Positions 36,338 to 44,725 of a stretch of DNA of 64,000 nucleotides are shown piece after piece (positions within the stretch are counted from its first letter, which is position 1; each line of letters opens with the position of its first letter). The translations under genes and the position numbers were made by a program. The stretch covers positions 20,651 to 84,650 of the forward strand of contig CABTYW010000001.1 of the NCBI GenBank assembly GCA_902489135.1. The letters are read 5' to 3'. Below the pieces are notes generated by a model. That model was given only the letters and a program-made list of their open reading frames with translations, was not told where the DNA came from and made no database searches. The stretch is from an uncultured Synergistaceae bacterium. GTDB taxonomy: Bacteria > Synergistota > Synergistia > Synergistales > Dethiosulfovibrionaceae.

Positions 36338-37456
36338 TCAGCATTCAATGCGCTGCATGCGGCTTTCGTTGTACCCCGTGACGACTCTGACGTAACGACA
36401 GAACCGACGGTCAAGCTCTTCATCTCCCGTATCCACCAGCAGCGGTTTGGGGAACAGGGCGTCGAGTTTGGACGGCGTCGCGATGATGGTGACGTTTTCG
36501 GGCCCGATTTTTTTCAGCACCTGTGGGCTGAGCTGCTGGTTGCCGCGGCCGAACACGTGTCCCTGGCCGCCGATGACGGTGACGATGAGTGTCGTATTGT
36601 CCGGCTCCAAAAGGCCGAGGATCTGTTCTTCGGTGAGATCCCGTCCCACGATCTTTGCGTCTTTGACGGCGTCCACGCCCAGCAGAGTGCCTTGCAGCTT
36701 CAGCGCTTTAAGGACGCTCTGCGTCGTTGTCCCGGAGCCGATGAGATAGAGTCTGCCGGGTTTCATGTTTTCGGCGCACCAGGCGCCGATGGCGGACTGG
36801 GCGTAGGCGCTGGACGGAGCTCCCGCGGATTTGCGGTCCTGGAGACAGCCGCGGTCCAGGGGGACTTTCATGTAGCCGTAAAGTTTTGCTCTGACTCGCC
36901 CTTCGCGAAAGGCCTTTTCGTCAATATCCATCACTTCGGCCTCGGTATAATCGGCGACACCGCCGGTCAGAGCTTTGTGCAGCAGTTGTCCCGCTCTGGC
37001 CGGTGTGATGCCGTACACTGCCGAATGGATCTTCACGCCCGCCGGCACGCCGATGGCGGGGAGCTCTCTGCCGTTCAGCGCTTCGCAGATGTCTCGGGCC
37101 GTGCCGTCGCCGCCGGCGAAGAACAAAATCTGCGCTCCGGCGGCGGCCATGGCCCGCACGGCTTCTTTGGTGTCGTCACCGTCGGAGTCGGCCTTGGGCA
37201 CGAAAACCACCCGACAGGCAAGTTTCCGATCTTTCAGGAGGTCTTCTCCCATTTGGCCGCCGCAGGTCAGAAATTGGGTGCCGTCGGGAACGGGCGAAGC
37301 GGCGTCAAGCGCCTGTGCCATGCGTGCCGCGGCGTGGGGGACGGCTCCCAGGCGGCGGGCACGGGCCAGAGTTTCCGCTCCGTCGGTGCCTTTCAGCGCC
37401 ACGGAACCGCCCATGCCGGCCACGGGATTGATCAGAAAACCTACGCGAAGGCTCAT
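36338..37456 (-). CDS. COG3199 ATP-NAD kinase-like (AcoX-related) protein
   Basis: A 372-residue protein. INPVAGMGG at 9-17 and the kinase loop GGDGT at 115-119 define the NAD-kinase/diacylglycerol-kinase fold. GVPAGVKIHSAV follows, as in COG3199. AcoX of acetoin dehydrogenase operons belongs to this group; that family's catalytic role is unproven. Its ATG abuts the stop of the GcvPB-like gene with no gap, so the two are tightly coupled. Association with a lipoyl-dependent type of complex is reminiscent of aco operons. Confidence 0.8.
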   Translation of the reverse strand: MSLRVGFLINPVAGMGGSVALKGTDGAETLARARRLGAVPHAAARMAQALDAASPVPDGTQFLTCGGQMGEDLLKDRKLACRVVFVPKADSDGDDTKEAVRAMAAAGAQILFFAGGDGTARDICEALNGRELPAIGVPAGVKIHSAVYGITPARAGQLLHKALTGGVADYTEAEVMDIDEKAFREGRVRAKLYGYMKVPLDRGCLQDRKSAGAPSSAYAQSAIGAWCAENMKPGRLYLIGSGTTTQSVLKALKLQGTLLGVDAVKDAKIVGRDLTEEQILGLLEPDNTTLIVTVIGGQGHVFGRGNQQLSPQVLKKIGPENVTIIATPSKLDALFPKPLLVDTGDEELDRRFCRYVRVVTGYNESRMQRIEC

Positions 37457-39046
37457 TTATTTCTGCCTTGGGCGAAAATATCCTGTGTACTTCTGACGGT
37501 AATTGCGCCACGACAGAACCCATTTTTCGGGATCGTCAAAATAATCGTGGCTGATGTGGTGTACGGTACTGTTCAGCGGAGCGTTGCGGATCACGTCGGG
37601 CTGTTCGTAACACTCTCTGGCGATGGACGCAAGAATTTCGCAGTAGGTGTCCAAGTCGCGTTTGCTGTAGGATTCGCTGGGTTCGATGGTAAAGGGTTCG
37701 GGGATAATCCAGGGCTCGTGGCTTGACCAGTAGTGAGTGCCGTAATCGGGGATACGGCGGGAGAAATCGGCGGTGCCGAAGCCTGTGTCGGCTTTGAGCT
37801 TTTCCCAGCTGTAGCGGACCTGCTCGATGCGGGGTGCGTGGTCGGGGAAGCACATGGACGCGCCTTTGATGGCGAGAATTTTCTTCATGCAGTAGTTGTT
37901 GTTCAGAATGGCCACGCGGCTCACTTCGCGCAGGCCTTCGGCGCCGAGGCTCATGATCCACGCGTAGGCGCGCACCGCCACGGGGGCAACGCCCCAGAAG
38001 GATTTGACTTTGCCGCAGCTGTGGGACAGATTGAAATCCAGGAAGTAGCCCTTCTTTTCATCGTATTCCACCAACGGCACGGGCATATAGCCTCGCAGCT
38101 CTTTGCGACAGGTCAGCATGCCCACGGCGGGGCCGCCGCAACCGTGGGGCGACGAGAAGGTCTTGTGAAGGTTGAAGAAGGACATGTCGAAGCCCGCTTC
38201 CACGGTGCGGGTGATGCCCAGCAGGCCGTTGGCGTTGGCTTGGTCGTAGCAGCACAGCACGCCGTCTTCGTGAGCCAGGCGGGTAAACTCGGCGATGCGG
38301 CGGTTGAAAATTCCCGTGTCCTCGGGATTGGTCATGAAGATGGCGGCCACTTTGCCGCTCTTCAGAGCCGCTTTGTAGGCCTCGATGTCGGGCAGTCCCT
38401 CGCGGTCGGGGGGAAGCACAATGACTTTGTAGCCTTTGACGATGGGGCACGCCGCGTCGGAGGGATGGGAGAAAAAGGTGGTAATCACGGTGTCGCGGTC
38501 GGGTTCGCCCTTGGCCTCCCAGTAGGCGCGGACCATGCTGGCCATGGCGAGAATGCCCTGTGTGCCGCCGCCGGGCTGGATGCTGCTGCAGTCCAGGCCG
38601 GAAATCTCTTTGAGCAGTTCGCCCAGGCGGTAAATCACTTCCAAAATTCCCTGGGCGGTGCCGTCGGGCTGCAAGGGGTGCATGTCCGCCACTTTGGGAC
38701 AGCCGGCAAGGCGGTCGTTGACCTTGGGGCTGTACTTCATGGTGCAGGTTCCCTGGCCGATGTCGATGTTGCTGTCAACGCCGAGATTTTCCTGCGCCAG
38801 GTGATTGAAATGGCGCGCCAGCTGGGGCTGTCCGATTTCAGGAAGGTCGGGAGCCTCGGCACGTCTCATGCACCGGGGAAGATGGGAGAGGCCGTCGCCC
38901 GCCAGAGCCGCCTCTTCAGGGGAAAGTTGCGGCGGAAGCACGCCGCGTTCGCCTTTGACGCTGAGCTCGTAAATAATCGGTTCGTTCCAGCTGGCCTGAT
39001 GAAAACGGCTCAGCCGTGTGTCTCTCTCCGTCGCGATTTTATCCAT
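37457..39046 (-). CDS. Divergent GcvPB-like PLP enzyme (glycine decarboxylase subunit 2 paralogue)
   Basis: A 529-residue protein of the P-protein beta-subunit family; the PLP lysine is Lys295 in NLHKTFSSPHG. It differs from the orthodox GcvPB in this window at positions that define glycine decarboxylase. [14 protein letters not shown] becomes [25 protein letters not shown] becomes [21 protein letters not shown] becomes FSHPSDAACPI. About 40 extra C-terminal residues are present. Lys and overall fold are kept, so it is probably an active PLP enzyme with another substrate. Partner subunit: 39071-40453. Confidence 0.85.
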   Translation of the reverse strand: MDKIATERDTRLSRFHQASWNEPIIYELSVKGERGVLPPQLSPEEAALAGDGLSHLPRCMRRAEAPDLPEIGQPQLARHFNHLAQENLGVDSNIDIGQGTCTMKYSPKVNDRLAGCPKVADMHPLQPDGTAQGILEVIYRLGELLKEISGLDCSSIQPGGGTQGILAMASMVRAYWEAKGEPDRDTVITTFFSHPSDAACPIVKGYKVIVLPPDREGLPDIEAYKAALKSGKVAAIFMTNPEDTGIFNRRIAEFTRLAHEDGVLCCYDQANANGLLGITRTVEAGFDMSFFNLHKTFSSPHGCGGPAVGMLTCRKELRGYMPVPLVEYDEKKGYFLDFNLSHSCGKVKSFWGVAPVAVRAYAWIMSLGAEGLREVSRVAILNNNYCMKKILAIKGASMCFPDHAPRIEQVRYSWEKLKADTGFGTADFSRRIPDYGTHYWSSHEPWIIPEPFTIEPSESYSKRDLDTYCEILASIARECYEQPDVIRNAPLNSTVHHISHDYFDDPEKWVLSWRNYRQKYTGYFRPRQK

Positions 39047-39070
39047 AATGAATGCTCTCCTTTCCGATGA

Positions 39071-40453
39071 TTAAGCGAGGATTTCTTTCAGCGCCTCAAC
39101 AAGGCGATCCATGTCCTCCGGCGTGGTGCGCTCGGTGACGCATACAAGCTCGCACTCCCCCAGCTCGGGGTAGTCGGCCGTCAAATCGAACCCGCCGAGA
39201 ATGTCCTTTTTCAGCAGAGCGGCATTGACTTCGGCAGCCGTCGTCTTCTCAAAGCGCAGGACAAACTCATGGAACGTCGCGCCGGTCATGGGGCACACCG
39301 TCAGTCCGGGAACGGCCGACAGCTTGCGGCGGAGCAGGGCGCAGCGCTGGAGAAGCGTGTTTCCCAGTTCCTGCATTCCTTTGGGGCCGAGGCTGGCCAG
39401 GTAGACGGCCGCGCCGATGCTCCAAAGCGCCGCGTGAGTGCCGACGAACTCTTTGGCGTGGTCGCGCACGGCAAAGGAAGTACGCTCCCACAGCACGTCG
39501 CCGAAGCCCCACTCGCCGTGGCTGGTGGGTGCAAGACCGAAAAGTCTGGAAGGATACTGGCGGACCAATTCGGGACGGTCTTTGACGGCAATATAGCCGC
39601 CAACGCCGCCGCCGTAATTCATATGAATGCCCAGCCCCTGAATGTCGCCGCAGGCAAGGTCGGCGCCATACTGGAAGGGAGGTTTCATGACTCCCAGAGT
39701 CACCGGTTCGGCATAGACGATGAACAGAGCGCCGGCGTCGTGCGCCATCTGAGCGATCTGAGCGGCTTCTTCCTCGACAATGCCGAAGAAATTGGGGTTC
39801 ATGACCATGACGGCGGCCACCTTGTTGTTGAGTTTGGACTTCAAATCGTCCATGCACAGACGGCCGGTGCGGGCGTCATACTTGACGGTGGTCACCTTGA
39901 CATCGGGATGAAGATAGGTCTTGACGACCTGCGCCACGTCGGGATTGAGCGTAGCGGGAATCAGCACCTCGTCGCGCTCCGTCACGCGAGTGGCCATGCG
40001 CAGCGCCGTGCCGGCGGCCTGCGAGCCGTCATAGTTGGGCACGTTGACCACTTCGCAGTCAAGCAGCTCGGCCATCATGCTTTCGTATTCAAAGCAGGCC
40101 TGAAAACGTCCGTGATCCTCATAGGGTTCGCCGGCGTAGGCCGACAGGAATTCCGAACGGTTGATCACTTCGTCAACCAGAGCCGGAACGTAGTGATTAT
40201 AGCAACCGGCGCCTAAAAAACCGGTCATTTCGGCAGCCGTTTTATTCTTGTTCAAAATGGATGAAACGTGGCGCACCAGGTCACATTCCGCCTCGTAGGG
40301 TTCGGGAAGTTTCAGGGGTTTTTTCATGAGCAGCTCTTTGGGAATGTTCTGATGAATGAGATCGTCCACGGAACCGACGCCGATAAACTTCAGCATTTCC
40401 TCCTGAATTGCAGGATCCGAGTTTGGAATATAGGGGTAATTTCTTTTAGACAT
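39071..40453 (-). CDS. Divergent GcvPA-like protein (glycine decarboxylase subunit 1 paralogue)
   Basis: A 460-residue protein of the P-protein alpha-subunit family, recognised by TGFLGAGCYNHYVP and NYDGSQAAGTAL. The active-site loop YTPYQPE, present in the orthodox GcvPA (51.4 kb), is replaced by YAGEPYED at 106-113. This subunit contributes residues to the active site of its partner, so the change supports altered substrate use. The start ATG 40453 follows AGAGGAGG. The next gene downstream begins 24 bases after its stop. Confidence 0.85.
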   Translation of the reverse strand: MSKRNYPYIPNSDPAIQEEMLKFIGVGSVDDLIHQNIPKELLMKKPLKLPEPYEAECDLVRHVSSILNKNKTAAEMTGFLGAGCYNHYVPALVDEVINRSEFLSAYAGEPYEDHGRFQACFEYESMMAELLDCEVVNVPNYDGSQAAGTALRMATRVTERDEVLIPATLNPDVAQVVKTYLHPDVKVTTVKYDARTGRLCMDDLKSKLNNKVAAVMVMNPNFFGIVEEEAAQIAQMAHDAGALFIVYAEPVTLGVMKPPFQYGADLACGDIQGLGIHMNYGGGVGGYIAVKDRPELVRQYPSRLFGLAPTSHGEWGFGDVLWERTSFAVRDHAKEFVGTHAALWSIGAAVYLASLGPKGMQELGNTLLQRCALLRRKLSAVPGLTVCPMTGATFHEFVLRFEKTTAAEVNAALLKKDILGGFDLTADYPELGECELVCVTERTTPEDMDRLVEALKEILA

Positions 40454-40515
40454 TCTGCCAGCCTCCTCTGAACATTATGGAACCTGCCGCACTGCGCAGG
40501 GTTATTTTCCGCACA

Positions 40516-41298
40516 TTAAGCGATGCCGCCGCCGTCGACGACCAGCGCCGATCCCGTCACCCAGGGAGACATGTCGCTGCACAGGAAAAACACGCACATG
40601 GCCACGTCCTGGGGCGTGCCGAGACGGGCGATGGGACGCACCGCGCATGACGCTTTAAAGGCCGAGTCGTAGGTGCCGCCCAGCTGCTCGCACTCGCTCT
40701 TCAGCATGGGCGTGTCGCTGTCGCCGGGGCAAACGCAGTTCACGTTGATGTTATGGGGGCCGCAGTCGATGGCCAGAGCGCGGGTCATGTTCCACACGCC
40801 GCCTTTGGAAGCGCAGTACGCCACGGCGTTGTCGCCGCCTTTGAGCGCCCAGCCCGAACCGATGTTGACGATTTTGCCGTGTCCCTGTTTTTTCATGTAG
40901 GGAACCACGTTATGGCACATGAGATAGACGCTTTTCAGCGTCACGTTGAGTACAAGATCCCAGTCCTTTTCCTCGAGGTCTTCCACGGGGCGGCGGCGCG
41001 TGGCGCCGGCACAATTGACCAGACAGTCGATGCTGCCCCAGCGCTGAAAGGCCGCTTCGGCAACGGCGGCACAGTCCGCCTGGCTGGTCACGTTGCACTT
41101 CATAAAAACGGCGTCGCCGCCGGAAGCGCGAATTTCCTCGGCCACTTTTTGTCCGCCCTGCTCGTTGATGTCAAGGAGCATCACCTTGACGCCGGCATCG
41201 GCGAAAAATTTTGCGATGCCCGCGCCCAACCCCGAGGCCGCGCCGGTGACCATGGCGTTTTTGCCCTGCATGCCGCAAAGCTCGTTAAGATCCAACAT
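40516..41298 (-). CDS. Short-chain dehydrogenase/reductase
   Basis: A 260-residue classical SDR. TGAASGLG at 18-25 and Asp43 imply NAD(H). The catalytic residues are Asn118, Ser148, Tyr161 and Lys165 (YCASK). The loop QLGGTYDSAF near 205 resembles SDRs acting on larger hydroxy compounds such as glucose- or sorbitol-type dehydrogenases; the substrate remains unknown. It is the first gene of the operon; its ATG follows AAGGGAG. A near-consensus promoter lies about 190 bases upstream. Confidence 0.9.
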   Translation of the reverse strand: MLDLNELCGMQGKNAMVTGAASGLGAGIAKFFADAGVKVMLLDINEQGGQKVAEEIRASGGDAVFMKCNVTSQADCAAVAEAAFQRWGSIDCLVNCAGATRRRPVEDLEEKDWDLVLNVTLKSVYLMCHNVVPYMKKQGHGKIVNIGSGWALKGGDNAVAYCASKGGVWNMTRALAIDCGPHNINVNCVCPGDSDTPMLKSECEQLGGTYDSAFKASCAVRPIARLGTPQDVAMCVFFLCSDMSPWVTGSALVVDGGGIA

Positions 41299-41329
41299 CT
41301 CACAGTTCTCCCTTCAATTGCATTATAAA

Positions 41330-41474
41330 GTATACAATATTATCACGACTTTCAGACTGTCCTGCAAAGGCACGGCAAAAAACGATCGTCCATTTATTCA
41401 ACTGCGATTGCAGGATTTCATCCGAAATTTCCCTTTCTATTGCAGGAGGTGATTTTCAATATTGCATACAAACG
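41330..41474 (-). promoter_or_regulatory. Repeat-rich operator region of the SDR/P-protein-like operon
   Basis: On the + strand TTGCAGGA occurs at 41408-41415 and 41440-41447 (32 bp apart) and inverted at 41360-41367. GTATAC palindromes or near-palindromes lie at 41330-41335 and 41465-41470, inside TTGTATAC and TTGTATGC on the minus strand. The latter resemble half-sites of GntR/FCD regulators, and such a gene lies nearby. Confidence 0.45.
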
Positions 41475-41482
41475 TTAAAGTG

Positions 41483-41511
41483 AGTATATAAAATTTTAGA
41501 ACGACTGTCAA
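41483..41511 (-). promoter_or_regulatory. Strong sigma-70-type promoter of the SDR/P-protein-like operon
   Basis: TTGACA (41506-41511) and TATACT (41483-41488) on the minus strand are separated by 17 bases of AT-rich DNA. The leader to the first gene is about 180 bases. Confidence 0.8.
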
Positions 41512-41601
41512 TGTGTTTTTTTAATTTTTCCCCTTCCGCAAAGACGACGGTCCCTTCTCTGAGAGAAATCGCTCAAAAAGTGCCCCCCCCTCCACCGAGA
41601 T

Positions 41602-41638
41602 AAAAAAATCCCCGAGGGAGATCTCCCTCGGGGAATTT
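41602..41638 (-). terminator. Terminator of the D-aminotransferase-like gene
   Basis: A perfect 26-base palindrome (41609-41634) is followed on the minus strand by a run of seven T. It isolates the upstream aminotransferase gene from the SDR operon. Confidence 0.8.
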
Positions 41639-41716
41639 CGGCGGTCGCGCCGAACTGTGCGGTTCCGTGAGCCCAGACAGCGCTGTCATGCCCTCCGGCT
41701 CCGTCTCAAGGCGTTT

Positions 41717-42571
41717 CTATTCCGTGGCTTCGTAGAACTCTTCCACCAGATGTTTTCTCAGGTCTTCGACCATTTCCCGCGCCCTGCCGCCCATGGGCTT
41801 TCCGTCCACGCTCTCGGCGCGGAGGCACGGGTTGCTTGAGCTGGTGACCAGCACTTCCTGGGCCGACAGGAGGTCGTCAAGATAATAGGGAGTCTCGCTC
41901 ACGGGATAGCCGAGTTTTTTGCACATGCGGATCAGGTGAGCCCGCGCGATGCCCGGCAAAATCATCTCATCGGCGGGCGCCGTGTAAAGAACGTTGTCTC
42001 TGATGATGTGGCAGTTGCTGTGGGCACACTCGGTGACGCGCTTTCCCAGAGGCGTTCTGCGCCAGAAAATATGTTCATCGGCGCCGGCGCGCTTTGCCCG
42101 CTGAGCCGCCATCACGGAAGGCAACAGATTGAGGGTTTTGATGTTGCAGTAGAAGAACCGAAGGTCTTCCCCCGTAATGAGCTTGATGGGCTCAGTGCCC
42201 TCGTTGAGCTTGGCGGGCTTCAGCATGACCCAGACATGTCCCGGCACGTCGGGATCATAGTCGTGGTTGCGAAGCGACAGACCGCCGCGCGTCACCTGAA
42301 AGTAGACGAAAATGTCTCCGCTGTCCAGCTTCTTCACCAGATCGTTCAGGAGATCCTTAAGCTCCGGCTTCTGCATGGGGATGGGAATTCCCAGCAGTGA
42401 GGCGCTGTTGAAAAATCGGTCGATGTGCTCGTCGATGGCAAAGATACGGTAGTTATGGCATGACGTTGCATCATAGGCTCCATCGCCGAACCAGTGAACG
42501 CGGTCGTTCATCGGCACGGTCATCTCGTCCAAAGTTCCGTAGTTCCCGTTGTACCAGCCTAAAGTTTGCAT
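41717..42571 (-). CDS. Class IV aminotransferase, D-amino-acid-aminotransferase-like
   Basis: A 284-residue fold-type IV PLP enzyme. The PLP lysine falls at Lys145 (NIKTLNLLPSVMA), the same number as in Bacillus D-amino-acid transaminase. VYFQVTRGG, the later VTECAHSNCHII (cofactor-glutamate strand) and MILPGIAR (phosphate cup) are all conserved. The order fits D-AAT or a close relative better than BCAT. The start is ATG 42571, behind GGAGGGTGA. It has its own promoter region and terminator but lies between the GntR gene and the SDR operon. Confidence 0.85.
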   Translation of the reverse strand: MQTLGWYNGNYGTLDEMTVPMNDRVHWFGDGAYDATSCHNYRIFAIDEHIDRFFNSASLLGIPIPMQKPELKDLLNDLVKKLDSGDIFVYFQVTRGGLSLRNHDYDPDVPGHVWVMLKPAKLNEGTEPIKLITGEDLRFFYCNIKTLNLLPSVMAAQRAKRAGADEHIFWRRTPLGKRVTECAHSNCHIIRDNVLYTAPADEMILPGIARAHLIRMCKKLGYPVSETPYYLDDLLSAQEVLVTSSSNPCLRAESVDGKPMGGRAREMVEDLRKHLVEEFYEATE

Positions 42572-43121
42572 CAGTTCACCCTCCACGCACAATTTACTTT
42601 ATCATGTCTTCCGTGACGAACTGCCACGGCCGTCGTTCAGGAACGGCGTCCGCCCGGGTTTTTTTCCGGAAAGCGCCTGAAGCGCGCCCTGCGCTTTCTT
42701 CCCGGTGGAAACGCCGCGCGGTTTTGCAGACCGGGTTTCTCGCATCGGCAAAAAGAGATACTTTTTTATTATAACTCTTTTTCGCCAAAAAGTCTGAACA
42801 ATCATTTAATTCGGCTTTTTAAATTTGCCTTGGGCAAAACTGTAAACCTCAACCGTCGCTTGAACAGGAAAATTACCATTGAATTTCGTCGGAACGGGGT
42901 ATTTTTTTCTCGCAGGGATGGATTTTTCATTCTTTTGAACACTTCAAACGTGGGCTGCATGCCCGGTCGGCACATGAAAGACCCTGTTTTTCCCATTTCT
43001 CTCCGGGGACCATCGGGTGTATAATAAATCAAATAAGTTTCATATTTCAGGCGGGACACCGCCGAAATCGACCTCTCCGTTTTCGGCATACCGCCGCACA
43101 GGAACAGGGGGAGATCCCAAT
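42572..43121. other. Divergent non-coding region between the D-AAT-like and gntR genes
   Basis: An AT-rich region. On the minus strand TATAAT at 42768-42773 may serve the aminotransferase gene, with the partial inverted repeat CTTTTT/AAAAAG beside it. On the + strand TATAAT at 43020-43025 may serve gntR, with only a weak -35. No gene fits. Confidence 0.45.
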
Positions 43122-43790
43122 ATGAAATCCTACGTTCAAACTGCCGCAGACATCGTTTATCATGAACTGCGCAGACAAATCATCGCGAAAAAGCGACACC
43201 CCGGCGATCGCCTCCCCGAGGAAAGCATCGCGCGAGAGCTTGACGTCAGCCGCACGCCCGTGCGCGAAGCCATTCGCCGTCTTGCCACCGAAGGGCTTGT
43301 CACCCTCATTCCCAACGTGGGCGCCCGCCTCGCCAACCCGGGGCGGCAGGAGATCATCGACACCTATGAAGTGCGTGAATACCTGGAATGTCTCGCTGCG
43401 CGCAAAGCCGCCGTCAACATCACCGACGCTCAGGCGGCGGCGCTTCAGGAAGCCATCGACGAAGAAGCCGAGATCTTCGCGCAGAAAAATTTCGACGCCT
43501 ATCTGGAAATCAACAATCGCTTTCACCGCAGACTGGCCCAGAGCTCAGGCAATCCCGTACTGGCGTCCTACGTCGCCAACCTTTTGGCGCGTACCAGCGT
43601 GTTCATGATCTTTTACGACTCCTTTTTCGACATGAAGACCAATCCCAGCCTCGACGAACACCGCGCGCTGCTGAAAGCTCTGCTGGCCCACGAAGCCGAC
43701 CGGGCGGAACAGCTCATGAAAGTTCACCTGATGCTGTCGGCCACGTCGCTGAAAAGCAACGAAGGCCTCACCGTCGGCCTGGAGCCCTAA
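43122..43790 (+). CDS. GntR family (FCD-type) transcriptional regulator
   Basis: A 222-residue regulator. The winged helix spans ~10-75, with the GntR signature GDRLPEESIARELDVSRTPV followed by REAIRRL. The C-terminal FCD ligand domain carries the metal/ligand set in EVREYLE, RFHRRLA and DEHRALLKAL (Asp/His positions conserved). FCD regulators sense organic acids or amino-acid-derived ligands and usually repress adjacent catabolic genes. The start is ATG 43122, after AGGGGGAG. It probably controls the minus-strand genes at 35.5-42.6 kb. Confidence 0.9.
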   Translation: MKSYVQTAADIVYHELRRQIIAKKRHPGDRLPEESIARELDVSRTPVREAIRRLATEGLVTLIPNVGARLANPGRQEIIDTYEVREYLECLAARKAAVNITDAQAAALQEAIDEEAEIFAQKNFDAYLEINNRFHRRLAQSSGNPVLASYVANLLARTSVFMIFYDSFFDMKTNPSLDEHRALLKALLAHEADRAEQLMKVHLMLSATSLKSNEGLTVGLEP

Positions 43791-44725
43791 GGGAGGCGGA
43801 GAAAAGACCTGTATGGCGTCCTTTTTCCGTGGTGTGCCGACGCGGCTTCTCCCACTGAAAATGCGCGCCCGGCGTGCACGCGGCGGTCATGTGAGAGGAA
43901 ATTTCATCGTTCGGTCAGAAAAACGGGAGAAAATCGGAAAAATCCCCGTCCTTCGAGTGTCCCGACCTTCCCGCCGCTTCGGCGGCAGCGCTTTTTCGGC
44001 AACGCCGCGAGATCTTTTACGCTGAACCGACGAGGCGTACAAAAGATATTTCCGTTCCGATCCGATCACTTCCGGCGCTGAAACGGCATTTTGGCCCCAT
44101 CTCGGCATCCCTGTCAAAGAGATGCCGTATTTTTATGGATATCCTCCGACGGATAGCCGCGAAAAAAACTGCGCCGCGGTCACCATGTCGCCCTCTGACG
44201 GTCGCCCCGTCGGCGGTGCCTCGGGGCTGGAAAAGGGGCGCAAAATTGTACGGAATCGCTCCCCGCTTGAGCTGATGCCGCTTACAAAAGCGGAAATGGC
44301 TTTCAATCGGTGAAATCGCCCGGCGACGGGGCCATGACGGTGACGAAAAAAACATCCCGTTATAAAATAAGCGTCTTCCCTGATGTTTTTTCGGCGCAGC
44401 GGCGCATGCAGAAACGCCGGCTTCTTTTACAGCGCGGGGAAAGCGCCCGACAAGCCGGCGCGCTTCCCTTGTATGAGAAGAGATGACTTGAGAAGTTCCC
44501 CGCCCTGCCGCTGCTGGAATAAAGCAGCGAAAGAACGCCCGACGGACGTGGGACACGGTTGAGATCGTCCGCCTCCTTGACGGCGCGTCGTTCCTGCCGC
44601 ACTCCCGCACCGCCTTCGCCGAGGCCGGCGACGGGGCCGTTGCGCCCATAAACAAGGCTTCGCCCCAAAGCGCCGATCCACTTTCAAAACGGGGAGAGAA
44701 CTGTTGCGAAAGGAAGTGTACGCCT
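43791..44725. other. Long non-coding region and structured leader before the SSS symporter gene
   Basis: No open frame here looks coding. Hairpins with T-runs are at 43971-43996 (CCGCCG/CGGCGG) and 44103-44134 (CGGCATC/GATGCCG then TATTTTT), likely gntR terminators. A promoter-like pair GTGACG/TAAAAT (44340-44368) is followed by about 350 bases. These contain a 9-bp stem CGCCGGCTT/AAGCCGGCG (44415-44423 with 44452-44460) enclosing a smaller GCGC hairpin, and a CGCTGCT/AGCAGCG hairpin near 44513-44535. The layout suggests a regulatory leader; no known riboswitch was recognised. Confidence 0.45.

Noticed and set aside
44017..44655. A 212-codon minus-strand open frame in the gap before the SSS symporter
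   Set aside because: Arg/Ser-rich, no ribosome-binding site and no motif, and it crosses hairpins that look like RNA signals.
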